Both the position numbers and the translations under genes were made by a program. Positions 11,105 through 24,364 of a DNA stretch of 64,000 nt are shown one piece after another; within the stretch, counting starts at the first letter, position 1, and each line of letters opens with the position of its first letter. Under the pieces are notes generated by a model. That model saw only the letters and a list, made by a program, of their open reading frames with translations. It was not told the DNA's origin and made no database searches. Where the stretch lies: assembly GCA_003260075.1 (NCBI GenBank), contig QLIY01000211.1, positions 131,257 through 195,256 on the forward strand, given 5' to 3'. This DNA comes from Phallusia mammillata (Eukaryota > Chordata > Ascidiacea > Phlebobranchia > Ascidiidae).

Positions 11105-13750
11105 ATGACCTCCATTATTAAGTTCACCCCTTTGTCTGGGGCCTTAAATGAAGGACCATGTTGTTATATGTTGCAAGTAAGTTAAATGTACATTGGAGTC
11201 ATCCGGTTCTAAATCAAAATGCATGGAAATTTATTTTCTAGGTTGATGAATTTACCTTTCTTCTGGACTGTGGATGGGATGAAGAATTCGATTTAAAACT
11301 CATTGAAAACATTAAAAAGTATATATGTAGCTAAAAATAGTTTTTAAGTGCAATCAGTTCCTGAGTCATTTTTTTGAGCTTTCTATGTAATGCCACAATC
11401 TGAAATCTATTTTCTTTTTATTACTAGACACATCTCACACATTGATGCTGTGCTACTTTCATTTCCGGATGCTCAGCATCTTGGTGCTCTCCCATATCTT
11501 GTTGGACACTTGGGTTTAAATTGCCCCATTTATGCCACTGTGCCTGTATACAAGATGGGGCAAATGTTCCTCTACGATTTGTTCCAGGTAATATTTTTGA
11601 TGCATTTTCCCCAACAGATGAAATGGGTTAACTGCATAAACATTTTGCCAGACTTTCTCACGTAAATAAGCAGATTTTGTAATTAACTTAATTATGCAAC
11701 AAAGAAATTACTCTAATCTGCTATTTTGGCTGCATTGTAAGGCATTCAGGTTCATGTCTAATTTGATGTCAAAAATTGATGTTCTTTGTGAAATATTAAG
11801 CATTGACTTTATTGTTCAAAGAGCAATAATATGAAGAGACTCTTAATAGTTGGTTGAATATTTTTCTCTGCAGTCACACCACAACAACAGAGAATTTGAT
11901 CAATTCACTTTAGATGATGTTGACACTGCATTTGACAGGATCATTCAAATCAAGCACAATCAAACGGTTACACTAAGAGGTCAATATGTTCTGATGTTTT
12001 ACCTTTTATAAATTATGCTAAACTACACAACGAGTGACATGCTTACAGAAAATAGCAACCAGGTTCAGGGATGTGCATTTTTTACTCATAATACAGAAGT
12101 ACATGAATAATATTTTTGATCAGTGGTTGACAACATTAAAATATCTTGGTTTTGAACTCTTTTAGATGATTGGTTGATAAAATTTTATGTGTGCAGATAA
12201 GGGTGAAGGACTTTCAATTACTCCTGTTCATGCTGGTCACATGATTGGAGGAACAGCTTGGAAGATTGTTAAAGATGATGAAGAAGGAGAAGTTGTATAT
12301 GCTGTTGATTTCAATCACAAGAGGGAACGCCACTTGAATGGTTGTTCTTTGTTTGACAGTGGTAAGTTGATGTCAGCATTAGCATTGACCTAATATGTTT
12401 TTAGTTTGGTCAAAAACACCTTTTTTGAATAGTACTTACATGTAGGAATTACTACATTAAAAAAACTTTTTCATTATGGTCAAGTACAGTGTTGGCAACC
12501 TTTGTACAGTTTTATTTTGCAGAGATTTTTTTTCGTTTTCCAATATATATGTATATATATATAGAAGCATATTTTCCGGAATACATACAATACAACATTA
12601 CTATAGCACAGTTTTTAATAAATGCCTCGAATTAATGAAACTGGCAAAGAGAAAAGAAATTGTGTTAATTAAATTGAAATTTAAAACTATATCACTCATT
12701 TACTATCCAGTTGTTATCCAGCATACTATAGAAGTAACATAAACTAATGGGTCACCATGTCTCCACTCACCTAAAAAATGTTTCGTTTTGCCTTCCAGGT
12801 GATTCACTGAGCAGTCGGCCACCTCAGCTTCTTATCACAGATGCTTACAATGCTGCTTATATCCAAGCAAGAAGAAAACTTCGGGATGAACAACTTCTAA
12901 GTATGAAGTTGGGTTAAGGAGCCTCTTTTAACTGCTGCTGCAAAATTAAGCCAAATTTCATGAATAAATTTAGTGGGTTTGTCTGTACTGTTTTAGGTTT
13001 TAAACACTTTGTTCAAGCAAAACATTCGACTCCTTATTACATAAGCTCCAATACACGACTTTATTTGGAATCCTCCTTAGGTTACCATAAGATTATAGTG
13101 ATAATACACACTGTTTTTTATGTTTTAATAAAAATGTTGATATACTTTTATGTTTTAGCAAAGATCATCGAAACTATGCGAGCAGATGGAAATGTGCTGA
13201 TAGCTGTTGATACAGCTGGAAGAGTCCTAGAGCTTGCTATTTTGCTGGTAAGTTTCAGTGTATAGTATTAATAGTTCTGTGTGTTTACCCGGTTATAATT
13301 TACCAGTAACGCTTTAAAAATGTAAGATGTCGACGCTTTCGCACTGTTATCGCATACGTCAGATGGCGCTGTTGACACATCAGTAGCTTAGCTGTTTTGT
13401 TTTACTAGTTGTTTTCTTTTCACCGACCCTTGTGCTTTTGACATACTTGGCAAATCAATAACTTGCAAAAACACACGTCAAAAAATGTGAGGCAAAGTCA
13501 TACACTACATAAAAGTCAAATTTGCTTTTTCTTTTTGGACTTTTTTTGGACAAAGTTTGCAAACGTGAAACATGACACACACTGTTGCGCGAAAATCAAC
13601 GTGTTTTTAAACAAATTCATTAATTTGTACACTATAATGATTGCATCGCAGGATCAGTTGTGGAGAGACACAAGGTCTGGACTTCACGCCTATTCCCTCG
13701 CCATGATCAACAACGTTACGTACAACGTCGTTGAATTCGCGAAATCAATG
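11105..13750 (+). CDS. CPSF2: CPSF2 (CPSF100), coding exons 1-8
   Basis: First part of the 100-kDa subunit of the cleavage and polyadenylation specificity factor (mCF module with CPSF73 and symplekin). Exons: 11105-11176, 11242-11318, 11428-11587, 11874-11979, 12197-12361, 12799-12900, 13159-13247, 13652-13750, all with GT-AG borders and consistent phase. The start [12 protein letters not shown] fits the vertebrate start MTSIIKLTTLSG. This part encodes the metallo-beta-lactamase domain and the start of the beta-CASP domain. The position of the HxHxDH zinc motif of CPSF73 is occupied by S-F-P-D-A-Q-H (about residues 61-67), so it should be inactive, as in all CPSF100 proteins. The chain continues at 35531 after a 21.8-kb intron. 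Confidence 0.97.
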
Positions 13751-14112
13751 GTAAGTGATTTTGAACTGTAATTACATAGCGAAAGTTTAATACCAACTTT
13801 AAGTAAACCCAAAGCAACACACATGGATTTTATAGAGTGTTTCATTTCTAAATTGTGCTTTAAAATTTCCAGTGATGTTTTTGGTTTTGTGAAGCACTTA
13901 TTTCGAGTTGCTACTTTTTTAGAAACGGCCGTTTAGATTTAAACGTGTTGTTTTACTATTTGGGCCTTCAAAGTCGGGCTACTCTAAAATACGCAATTCA
14001 CGCAAGCCGACGGTTAGGGCTATTAGGGTAAGGATTTGTAATAACATTATAGTTCAATCTCAGATGCTCTTTTAGGGCCAATATTGTTACATGCGTTAAC
14101 ATACCATTAATA

Positions 14113-15345
14113 CAGGGGTCTCCAACTCAAAATTTTTCCCGGGCCAATTTTTCAACTACCTAGAAGGCGCGGGCCATACGTGGCCTTGAATGTCAAAATG
14201 CATGTAAAGACCTTAATACTTCACGCTCCACTACACCAATCGCAGGAAAATATGTGTTAGCATTACTGTGAAATCAAAACTTTAGGCCAGGGCTTCTCAA
14301 ACTAGTCTACGGTGCATGCCTTAGTAGTGTTTACAGCGCTATTTTCGTTGACTTTCAAGCTCATGGCTTCACAATCTTACTTGCGTGTTGAACAAGGTTT
14401 TTTATTACGTAACAAGTGGCAATGAAAGCAATTGTTTGTGCATAATTTCGTATTTTTAGTTTTGTCTGTAAAGTCACAAACCGCTCTTAGATCAAGTCAA
14501 TATTTCATTAGGTAAAATCCCCCCCCCCTAGTAGTGTTTACAGCGCTATTTTCGTTGACTTTCAAGCTCATGGCTTTACAATCTTACTTGCGTGTTGAAC
14601 AAGGTTTTTTATTACATAACAAGTGGCAATGAAAGCAATTGTTTGTGCACAATTTCGTATTTTCAGTTTTGTCTGTAAAGTGATAAACCGCTCTTAGATC
14701 GAGTCAATATATTTAGGTAAATTAAAAAAAAAACATTACTTTCAGCAGCTTAAGATTTCGTTTCGCTAAGATGTTTAATTGGCATTGTAATCATCCTGGA
14801 CTGCGAGTCCTACTCTGATAAATTACAAAACGTGTGTTATGTAAATAAAATGGTTTGGAAACGATAGTCTTAGGCCTTCGAAACAGTATATGCGGCTTAT
14901 ACACAAACTGTCAAGCATTGTTGGTTGGCCTTCATAAACGTAAACGCTAAACCTATATCACAGCTAACTCAACCGGATTTTTAACTTTAGGTGTGACGAT
15001 CAGGTTAAGTTCGCATTTGTTTCAATTGAATTTGTAAATTTTAACGTAGATACCCCCCCCCCCTCTTAGGCCTTCGAAACAGTATATGCGGCTTATACAC
15101 AAACTGTCAAGAATTGTTGGTTGGCCTTCATAAACGTAAACGCTAAACCTATATCGCAAACACAGCTAACTCAACCGGATTTTTAACTTTAAGGTGTGAT
15201 GATCAGGTTAAGTTCGCATTTGTTTCAATTGAATTTGTAATTTTTAACGTAGATATCCCCCCCCCCTTGTTAAAGAACCCGCGGGCCACGGAAAATTGCT
15301 TCGCGGGCCAGATGTGGCCCGCGGGCCGCGTGTTGGAGACCCCTG
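14113..15345. mobile_element. hAT-like element, 1.2 kb, with internal duplications and C runs
   Basis: Starts CAGGGGTCTCCAACTC and ends GTTGGAGACCCCTG. Perfect 8-bp duplication CATTAATA at 14105-14112 and 15346-15353. Inside, about 200 bp from 14322 is repeated from 14529, and about 190 bp from 14868 is repeated from 15064; C runs of 10-11 (14519-14528, 15053-15063, 15257-15266) end three of the four units. Distantly related to the element at 1585. Confidence 0.9.
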
Positions 15346-18071
15346 CATTAATACCATGTGGTGTTTGGTAGCAGACCCAACGCATTTGATAATATTACCC
15401 CCAAAGAATCTGCTTTTAATAAGTGAAAAACCTTTGTGTGGAGTTCGAAATTAAAGTTTCCCGAATGCAATGCGAATGTATGGAGTAGCTACGCCCATCG
15501 TTAAATCAAAGCAACACGCATTTCCCCACATTCATCTCACAGTAGTGACGTAATAATTGTCCGAATCCCAAACTGACGACATTTCTTGGCATTTACGTGA
15601 CCGTCGTTTCCGGGAGTTAATCTTGCACAACTAGCGTGAACCAAGCCAGAACTCGATATGCTGCTTAACACTGTGGCACTGCATTAACATTCTTCAATCA
15701 ACTTGGCGGCATATTTTTGAACATTTGAATTCAGGTTAAGGTAGCTTACACGTGCAAGCAATAAAAATCACTTTAATCTAATTTATTGGAGAAAGGTACT
15801 TGAAATGAAAGCACAAAGTGCAACTTCATACACAAAATGACTTAATGAAAGGCGAAACGCCATTTTTTCATTGATTTGTTGAACAGTTGACAAGATTTAA
15901 AGACTTAACAATATTTACTGAACGATTATGTGTAGTTATTTTATACACTTTTTTCACATACATTGCGAAAGTACAGGAGCATGTTATCATGTTGTACTGC
16001 TTCGTGCGGCCTTCTGTTTTTACCCTCGTGAACAAGTTGCGTAAACCGTTCAAATAGTGATTGGTAAGCATTTTGTGTGCAAGTCCATTCTTAGTATGGC
16101 CACACTCATATATGCTGTATACCCGGTACATGCTGTTAAAAAAGCAGGTTGAAGCTTTGTATCTGGTTTCCTGCCAAACCGTTATAGATAAACATCTATG
16201 GGCTCCGTGCAGAAATGCAAATAAATAATTCATTGTTTCATCTCAGCCTATTTATATTTCTACCGTCTGAGACGTTCCTTGTGTTGGAATTTTGAAGTTT
16301 ATCTAGCAAAGAAGCTGGTGTGGGCTTTGACAGGTCTCTAGTAGGCTTTGTTTACTTTTAACGCGTGCTAGATTGAACTTGGCGACTCATCTTTACGTTT
16401 CTAACCCCCTCCCACGCTGGATAAAGTAGTATTTGAGCAATTAAGTAGGTTTAAAATAACTTTTTGTGTTCCAAGTCTGGGCACGATTAGTTGTTTTGAT
16501 GCTTACAACAAAGGCTTTACTTTAAGTGTTTGGTAAATCGTTGAAGATTTCTGCTTACTTTCCTCAAGTGGTCTGTTTTTGGTTTGAGTTTGAACAATTA
16601 GTTTAACGATAAAGTTTGAGCATCAAACTATGAGCTCTCATAATCCATTTATTGTAATTTTTGTGTACCCTCCTACTTGCAAACAGTGTTTGATGATAAA
16701 TGTTTACTGCATGATATACCAGAACCAGATCAGATATACCCACAAAGGGTTACGATTTTATGTTCAGAAACGCTTTAAAACTGGCTTAACCCTTAAGTCG
16801 GTGTAGAAACTAAGAGCTTTGTATGCATTTTTTTGCAAAATAAAAAGACAAATTTAAGGACTCGTGTGAAACAATACTGAAACCGTGTGAAACCGACCAC
16901 GATATTCCTAAGCCCTGTTCACATTAAAACTTTACAATCTGTAAATTATGTATGACATGCGGCCAGCAATGCCCAACTAACCCAGCAGGTATTGTTTTAT
17001 GGTCAAGTGCATGCGGCACGGCCGTCTGAGTTTCTGACCAACTTTTTTCTCTGCGTAGCGAATTGTGCAGTCAAACAAGTTCATCGTGGGGTAATTATTC
17101 TCCCTGTGACCTAACAATCCGGTCGGTACGGCCGCTTTACTGATCAGCGAAACGGTCTTAATTTTACTTGTTTTGGTGACCGACTGTACCGCCTTAAGTG
17201 TTAGCTTTGAGAGCTTTTCTACTTAATGAAATGACTTTTCTAGATCACATTTTGGTTGGACGAAGTAGCTTATGATTTGTGTTTTGACATGAATTTTTCA
17301 CTAACTTTTGTAGCAGTTTTCATCGCATATTTCTGAAAGTTGTGTAGAAAATTTGATACCAAATCCTTATGCTGCACATTTTACCAGATTTACTTTACCA
17401 AATGCCATAGTAAGATACAGTACTAAGTTTGCTAATAACCGATTTGACACCAGAAAAGCCTACGATTGTGCGACAATCCAGCTTTCATATAAGTTAGAGA
17501 CATTTCCTTGTCGTCCATAACTCTGTGCTGTAAATGTATGTTACATAACAGCATAGTTTTACGGGAACGTATTTTATTCTCTTATGACAACAACTTTGTT
17601 GCATTAGCTCACTGCATGTCGATAGTAGTGTAGCGAAATTCGGCAACGACTTGGTAAAAAAAGGGAAAAACTAATGGTAGAAAATCATAACAAACGATAC
17701 GATTATCGTAACACAGTAACGGAACATAGAAAACAGTGAAAAATGTCGAGCAATTCTGCCAGTGTCTGTGTGTAGGGCAATGTGTAGTAGCAGTAACGCG
17801 ATTCAAGAAACATTTTTGGATATACTTATAAGTTGGTAGAAATCGTAAAGAAGTGTAAAACGGGATGGTAATCCACTATTGAATGTGGTTTAATGCAAAC
17901 AATGCCTTGACTAGAAACAACAGGGCCTTAAACCTATAACCACAGGTTTAAACAGAATATTGTACTTAAACTGCAAAGAGAATACTGCCAATTTTTTCAT
18001 TGCGTCTTGATTTGCAAACGTGTTAAAGATTATAACTTTTACCGGAATATAAAAAAGTGACGTACATCGTG

Positions 18072-18440
18072 CTACAAGTCGATTGTGACGTCAGAATTTT
18101 GCCTAATCAACGTCACGGGGCGCTTCACCCTCTCCTTGGTCTCGGGGGCGTCCAGTCCGTCTTTGCTGGATCGCTGACTGTCCCTCAGCGAGTGCTTGGA
18201 ACTCAGCGTGTTACTTCGTAATGGTGTCGGTGGGAAATGCATGTCGAAGTAGGTCGACACTATATCCTCCACTTCTTCGTCATCCCCGTTTACCCCACTT
18301 CCGGGAGATTCACCTCGCGATACCGGGGGCACCGACCCTAAATCCTCTTCGTTTATAACGCCTTCACTGGTCGGCGACTGGAACACCGGGTCTAGGTCAG
18401 GTTGAGGCGGGAGTGTAGACGACGGCGAGTAGGACGAAGA

Positions 18441-18502
<62 letters not shown>

Positions 18503-20048
18503 TTCACGCTGGGCGTCCGGCTTGGCGCGTATGAACTGGATGCATCGGATACTCTTGGTACTCGTCTCCTGTTTCCGTTCATTCCAGAGCGTTTTGATCT
18601 CCGCGCGCTGTCCTCGCGCACAATTCCCAGACCACTAATTCGGGTCGGGGCCATATCCTGATGTCTGGCTGAGGGATAATGCAGCTGGTTGTGTGGTGGT
18701 GTCTCGCCGTTTCGATGCATTGGATGCTCATCGAGCGATTCTTTTCTGAGGCTGAAACGATGACCCCCGGTCCGTGACTCGTATGGTAGAGTATCGGATT
18801 CTGTTCCCGTGCCCAGTCCGCTGCTGAAACTGTCACGTGTTGTTATTGAGGAAAGTCGTACTGCGTGCTGTGGATAAAAATATAATGTTTGTTTCTTGTT
18901 TGCACAAAAATCTATATCTTACTTTACGTGAACGACAAATTGAAATCTTAAACAAAAATATTTTGTAACGCCGACTTTAAAGGCCATGACTAACACTAGA
19001 GCGTTTTTGGTAGCCCTTAAAGAACTGAAATTGAATCATTTTTTAATTGAGACGAAACAAATTGTTAGTATTTCAGTGATTTGGTATTTAACCAACTCAA
19101 GGTTTATGATAGAAAAGATAAGTTATTCACCTCTTTACTGGAGTTTCTTGACTTTCGATACCGATCTGATCTACGGTGTGGGGCAGAAACGTCACTAAAA
19201 CTGCCAGAAAAGTCCTCGTGTGCACAGAATCGGTCGTTGATATAACTGTAGTCACTACCCATGGGTAGTAGTTCACGGGGACGACCGAAAGCTCCGACGA
19301 AGTCCTGGTCAAAAGCTTCATGATTGCTCGGTGGAAGCGGAGGCGTCGGTTCATCGTAGGAATGATATGAGCTTGGGTTAGGTTCACTTGGTGTATGGCG
19401 CTTTGGCGTGGATTGGTTCGTACGGACTGAACCAGTTAGACTGGTTCGCTTTTCCGCCGACCCTTCACCTTGACCGTAGCTCGGCAAGGTCAGGGTCAAG
19501 TCCAGCGGTTCAAAGGTCATCTCCTTAGGGTTTTTCTCCACTACTGACGCGTGCCGGTACGGGCGGTTCGCATTGCGTCGCTTTTGTACGTACATCCATA
19601 TCGCAGCTGTAATGATAATACCAAGCAGCAAGCCCACGATGCCGCATGTTGCACCGACGATCGTAAGGACATTTGTATTTCCAGAAGGAGGCGGAACGAC
19701 AGTGGTGGTTGTAACGCTAACACCGGCACCGTCCAGTGCATGGAAAGTCGTTAGGTCGTCTTTGGCGTTTCTCGCCTGGCCCTCGACGAGCGAAACTTGA
19801 ACAGGTTGAGTGACTTCTTCCCGTAAATCACCGTAAGAATATAAAGGCGTTGTTGTCCCAGTTGTAAAATTGCTCGTTGTCCGCGCGTCGTGAGTCGTTT
19901 GTGGCACAAAAGCGGTCGTTGATATGTTTCGTAAAATTCTTGTAACCAGACCGTCGTTGTCTTCCGCCGGGTTGTCCAGATTTGTTGCCCGTATTATGAT
20001 TGACTGCTCCCGAAACGTTGCTGCCTCTCCACTCCCTGTCACAGCCAT
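18072..20048 (-). CDS. Nested single-pass membrane protein, unidentified (C-terminal part at least)
   Basis: Two minus-strand exons: 19131-20048 and 18072-18867, joined GAG|GTGAAT...CACAG|CAC in phase 0. From the ATG at 20048 the first exon encodes a Thr/Ser-rich stalk with sites NIS and NFT, a membrane span (VLTIVGATCGIVGLLLGIII, residues about 127-153) and the basic stop MYVQKRR. A long cytoplasmic tail of roughly 400 residues follows, rich in Ser, Pro and Arg (DEPTPPLPPSNHEAF; IRQNSDVTIDL at the end). There is no signal peptide at this ATG, so it may be an internal exon of a type I receptor whose ectodomain is encoded upstream. A 61-base G run (18442-18502) splits the second exon and puts the tail out of frame by one base. 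I do not recognise the family. Confidence 0.72.
18442..18502. repeat. Poly(C) tract, 61 bases, inside a coding exon
   Basis: 61 uninterrupted C on the plus strand (G on the coding strand). The coding frame before the run (RTPSVK) and after it (GSSSYSPSSTLPPQP) agree only if the run length is a multiple of 3, for example 3 or 60; 61 breaks it. Confidence 0.95.
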
Positions 20049-21483
20049 GTTCTTTTCAGTTCCTAGTACACGAGCCTAGTAGTTAATGGCTCCATATATT
20101 CACTGCCACGCAGTTAACTGTTTCCACTACCTACTGATGTTGCACAGCCTTTTTCACCTGTGAAAATTCGAAGAGTTGATGAAAGAAACGATAAGGCTCG
20201 TACAGCAAATTGCCGTGATTACGTTGCTCTTAATTTCGCCGTCTTTGTCAACAAACTGACGAAATGACTTGCGCGTCGCAGCGCGGTGAGAATTAGAACC
20301 GCGAGGTGAAAAAATCGAGGCTAATTGCCACCGCGTCTGCACCTTTCACGCTGTTTGCCGTCTTGACCTGCGACTTCTGAAGCAATAGCACAGCAGGGGT
20401 GGCTGCCGCGACTGGTCAAATTTCCGGACAAAGTCATGCAGTTTTCAACGTGACTGATTTTGTGTGGTGTTGACCGACGGGTTCTTTGTGGCCTCGAGAT
20501 TAGTCTTGTAAGCCCCCGTAATTTCCTCGGCGAAATCATGTTTCTGGCCTCATTTACCGCGTAATGCGTTATAATGACTTTGACACTTACTGTATAATAG
20601 GCGTGCTAAATAAAGACTCATTTCTCCCACCAGCTGTTTTGACTCATATGTGAAAGTGAGATGAGTACCTAGTTGCGTTAAAACCTATATATGTACAAAA
20701 ACAGGCCAAATATAAAATTGGGCACATTTTCTTTAAAAAAAATGGTGGAAACTGTTCTTTGCTGCACTGATAAGCACCAAACCGACTGCACAGCTGATCA
20801 AACACAGTTTCACTTCCTTATCCACAGTTTCACTTCCTTATTACAAGGTTAAATTTCAGACTCTACCGGCCGACCTGAATCTGGTTTACTCCACTTTCAC
20901 GACAAGTGCAAGTTTGACCGACAGGTTTTACAGCTTGTACGCAAACTTACCACGCCCGCTAATCCCTCTGCTTGACCCTTGCGGATGTCAAGCAAAAGTT
21001 AAGGGTCATGTAAACGTCACTGCAACTCGAACGTGAAAATCACAGTCACAAAAGCGGCACATTATGTAAATATTTCGTGTACAATATGTGCTGGACAACA
21101 AGTGCGCATATTTAAAAACATTATTCATGGCTCAAGGGAGAAAACACTCAACTCTCGGTCTTGGCTAAATCAGCGAACGATGTAACAAATGAAGTTGATA
21201 AACAAAAGACCTAATGGACTATGATATATTATACTTTTTACTAGCCGACTTGCTACAACTGCGCCCAAATTCACTGATTTTTTTAAAACTAATAAAAACA
21301 TCGCAGATTTACAACAATATTTGCCACAACTATTTTTACAAACTAACTTAACTAAATGTTTTGCGGCTTGTGTTAAACTGGCAGGAGTTATAATGCTACT
21401 CTGCCAACTAATCTGTAACCATGCGAAGAAAAACCTTTTAGCAATACATTAAAGCGAATATCCCTCAGAACTGATAAACTGAC

Positions 21484-21669
21484 CGTCTCAGGGGTATAAC
21501 CGGAATGTTCCTTGCTACCAGAAAAAGTCGTGCTAACATTACATGTCGCCCAAATACGGTGCTCGCCACACATCCATGCCAAACACGATTCATTCGTTAC
21601 ATTTCCCCCCGATGACGGCGAATCGTCGGAACAGCTGTGTTGTGACAATTCAAAAGTTGATGTTTCCCG
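21484..21669 (-). CDS. Candidate ectodomain exon of the nested membrane gene
   Basis: An open minus-strand stretch of 62 codons between GCTAG and a possible GTCAGT donor, phase 0 at both ends. It encodes a Cys-rich, glycosylatable sequence (ELSQHSCSDDSPSSGG, NVTNESCLAWMCGEHRIW, CNVSTTFSGS). It lies 1.4 kb upstream of the stalk exon and reads like an extracellular domain. Inference from composition and phase only. Confidence 0.33.
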
Positions 21670-22379
21670 CTAGCCCGTGTGTCGCCCATATATACCAGTT
21701 TCGCCTTGTAAGGTACGTAATGGTTTTGCCTAACCTGATACAATGCAGCAATGCCAAAGCGGCAGAAGCAATGAATATTTTATACCTCGAACTACAGTCC
21801 CTGCACAGGGTTGCATGCGCCTGGGTGTGATGACGTCATTTTCGCTTTTGTGGCCCGTTTTAAGCTTAGCGTGGCGAAAGACCGGCGGTCTGGCGTGAAG
21901 ACAAAGTAATCGCTGTAGTCGATTTCAAACAAAAGGAATCTGCAGCTAGTTGTCATGCAGTGTTTTATTACAATTTTTGGCATTGCTTATCTGTCGATTT
22001 CGCAAACCAATTAACACAGGTTACAAACCACAAAACGCAGGACATAAAGTCTTGCGGTGAAAATTGATTTTCACAACAATATGGAAGGTGTATATGTAGC
22101 CTACAAACAACGACCCTCAGATCACTCATATCATTTTGGGGATTGATTTACGTCTTCAGAGCAATTCAAACGGCAATGCACCTACGTTGTTTGTCGCGAA
22201 TGACCTCAAAAGGGCTTTAACTCTCAAGCCAGTTCAATGTATTGGGGGCATTTATAATTACAACAAAGTTACGTAATCTCCTAAACTGTGAAAAACGCGT
22301 CAAAAACACAAAATACCCAATCCACCTTTTAAATCGCCAATCCATTGCACAAATACCACCCTATATTGCAGGTTAATAC

Positions 22380-22634
22380 GTTCTGATTCACGCAGTCTGT
22401 GCCTTGTTTATAATTTCCGAGCCAATCACAGCCAGCGTGTGTGTAACAATCGTCGGGCAACGATAACGGTGGCCTCGTCGGGTCGTCTACTCCCGCAGGC
22501 GGATCAACAACTGCTTCAACCACGTTGCGTCCGTCAGTCAAAGCCGCCCGCCCCACATAACACGTTACATGTAGTTCCAACACTTTGCTGATAATTTGCG
22601 TCGCGACAACGTCGGTCCCTAATGCAGCTACCGA
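22380..22634 (-). CDS. Candidate ectodomain exon of the nested membrane gene
   Basis: 85 open codons between AATTAG and a GTATTA donor, phase 0 at both ends, so it would join in frame to the candidate at 21484-21669. More GC-rich than its surroundings. It encodes LELHVTCYVGRAALTDGR, then PPLSLPDDCYTHAGCDWLG and a DCVNQN end; the spaced Cys residues suggest a secreted domain. Family not recognised. Confidence 0.35.
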
Positions 22635-23920
22635 CTAATTGCCTCGGCTACTGACATCAAACAATAGTTAAATCAGTTTAAATTGATAAGTTGCGATGTT
22701 TTTACCGGGGCCTGTTTTATACACGGAAGTATATTTGTTTGTTTTTTGCCTACTGCCAAACTTTTTTTTTGATTTCTTTTGATTCTTTTTCCTAAAAAAG
22801 GCAAATTGTTGTCGAAATTTGCGAGGGATGTGTCCCAGATATATTTGAGTTAAGTTTGGACAGGTGAAGAAGGGTTTGCCACGATTTCAACGTTTTCAAA
22901 CTAGTGCTATTTCAAGGATCAGGACAAACGAGTTTATTTGTCGAGTTTGTTTAAACAACAGACGCCTGTTTTACTGTTTATTTCCGCCTTGGCTTCTTTT
23001 TTAAGCTAGGCTGGCCTGGGACTTTGTTTACAGCAGTTGTTTCGCTTCCGGTTTAAACCATTGTAGCGAAGAAAAAACAAAGACTATTTTCGTTTCTGAA
23101 CACGCAAAACTGACTTAATAATATTTGTAAATAGCAACCTAGCGTGTTTCTGCTTTCCACGCGCTGTAACATGTCAACTTCATCTTGATTTAAGACACAA
23201 TAACATCAAACTATTTTTCTGTCCCTTCTTACTTGGCACATTTGCTACTTCTTTTCCATACAACGCAACTCAACATTTGTGCCAAATGAGCGTATATTCT
23301 ATTCTCTCTGGTATGCATCGCATTTCACGCTCAGAAATCGCAGTGGCTATCCATCATTCAACTCTTCATGCATCTAACAGCGCGGGCCTATATTCCATCG
23401 CAGCTTGGTCTTTTAGTATTCATTATCCTGCAAGGCAATCAATATCTGTCTGCTGTCATTTGTGCTCTTGTCTTCCCCGTACTGAACGAAGCAATGACCA
23501 GGCGTTTTGCTCCATTGCGCTGTGGATGCCAGTTGATCGACTTGAGCCTTTTTTCCCAAACCGAGCGTCACGGTTGACTGCCCCCACCCGCGACTGGGAG
23601 CCGAGAGAGCGATGGAGCGCTTCTGAAGTTTTCAAATCACGCACAACGTGACATTTGAATCGTGCGTCACCGTAACTTGTGATGACATGTTGTTGCAAGT
23701 TTAAAGGAGGTTGAATAATGTTATCCGCACAAAACAAACAAAAACACCACATTCGAACCGCAGTAGAACAAGCAGTATTAAGACTGGCTCATTATACGGA
23801 TAGGACTCTGTCTTTCAAAAATAAAACTTAACAACAACGCTATTTCGGCTACAATAAATGCTATGACAGAATGAACTATATGCTGGTTACTAATCTGACC
23901 CTCTATCGGAGGCCTTACCA

Positions 23921-24364
23921 CAGTGGTTCTCAAAGTATGGGTCGCGACCCAAACATGGGTCGCGCATGGTCAAAAAATGGGTCGCGCTATGGTGATTCAA
24001 TTTTGCACAAATGAACTATTACTGCAATAAGTAAACACAAACGAATTTACTTAAAGGCAAAAATAAAGTCACATCACTCGACCACGTTGTACAGTAAAAT
24101 GAACCAATCATTACAACATACAGACAATAGCCTTCCAATTTTACTGTTACGCACATGGCGATTGCAACGTCATAGCACGGGAAATAATAGGAAGTTAATC
24201 TTGCATCCCGGTAACTTAACGGGAGATGTAACAATTAGCGTTTAAGGATGGCCTCGAAATTGTAGTCCGTCTCGTTAATACATTTTTGATGTTTGAGGCT
24301 TGGGTCGTGAGATGTTCATACGGCCCAGATTTGGGTCGCGGTCAAAAAAGTTTGAGAACCACTG
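23921..24364. mobile_element. Non-autonomous hAT-like element
   Basis: Termini CAGTGGTTCTCAAA and TTTGAGAACCACTG with a perfect 8-bp duplication CCTTACCA (23913-23920, 24365-24372). The interior repeats 'gggtcgcg' motifs. 444 bp, non-coding. Confidence 0.92.

Noticed and set aside
15868..16233. 121-codon minus-strand ORF in CPSF2 intron 8
   Set aside because: No splice context, no recognisable family, and low-complexity-free but random-looking composition; likely chance, though it is on the same strand as the nested gene and could lie in its 3' region.
23277..23752. Overlapping ORFs on both strands, considered as a further ectodomain exon
   Set aside because: A third minus frame also looks coding-like, but no usable donor is present; the locally higher GC makes chance ORFs longer.
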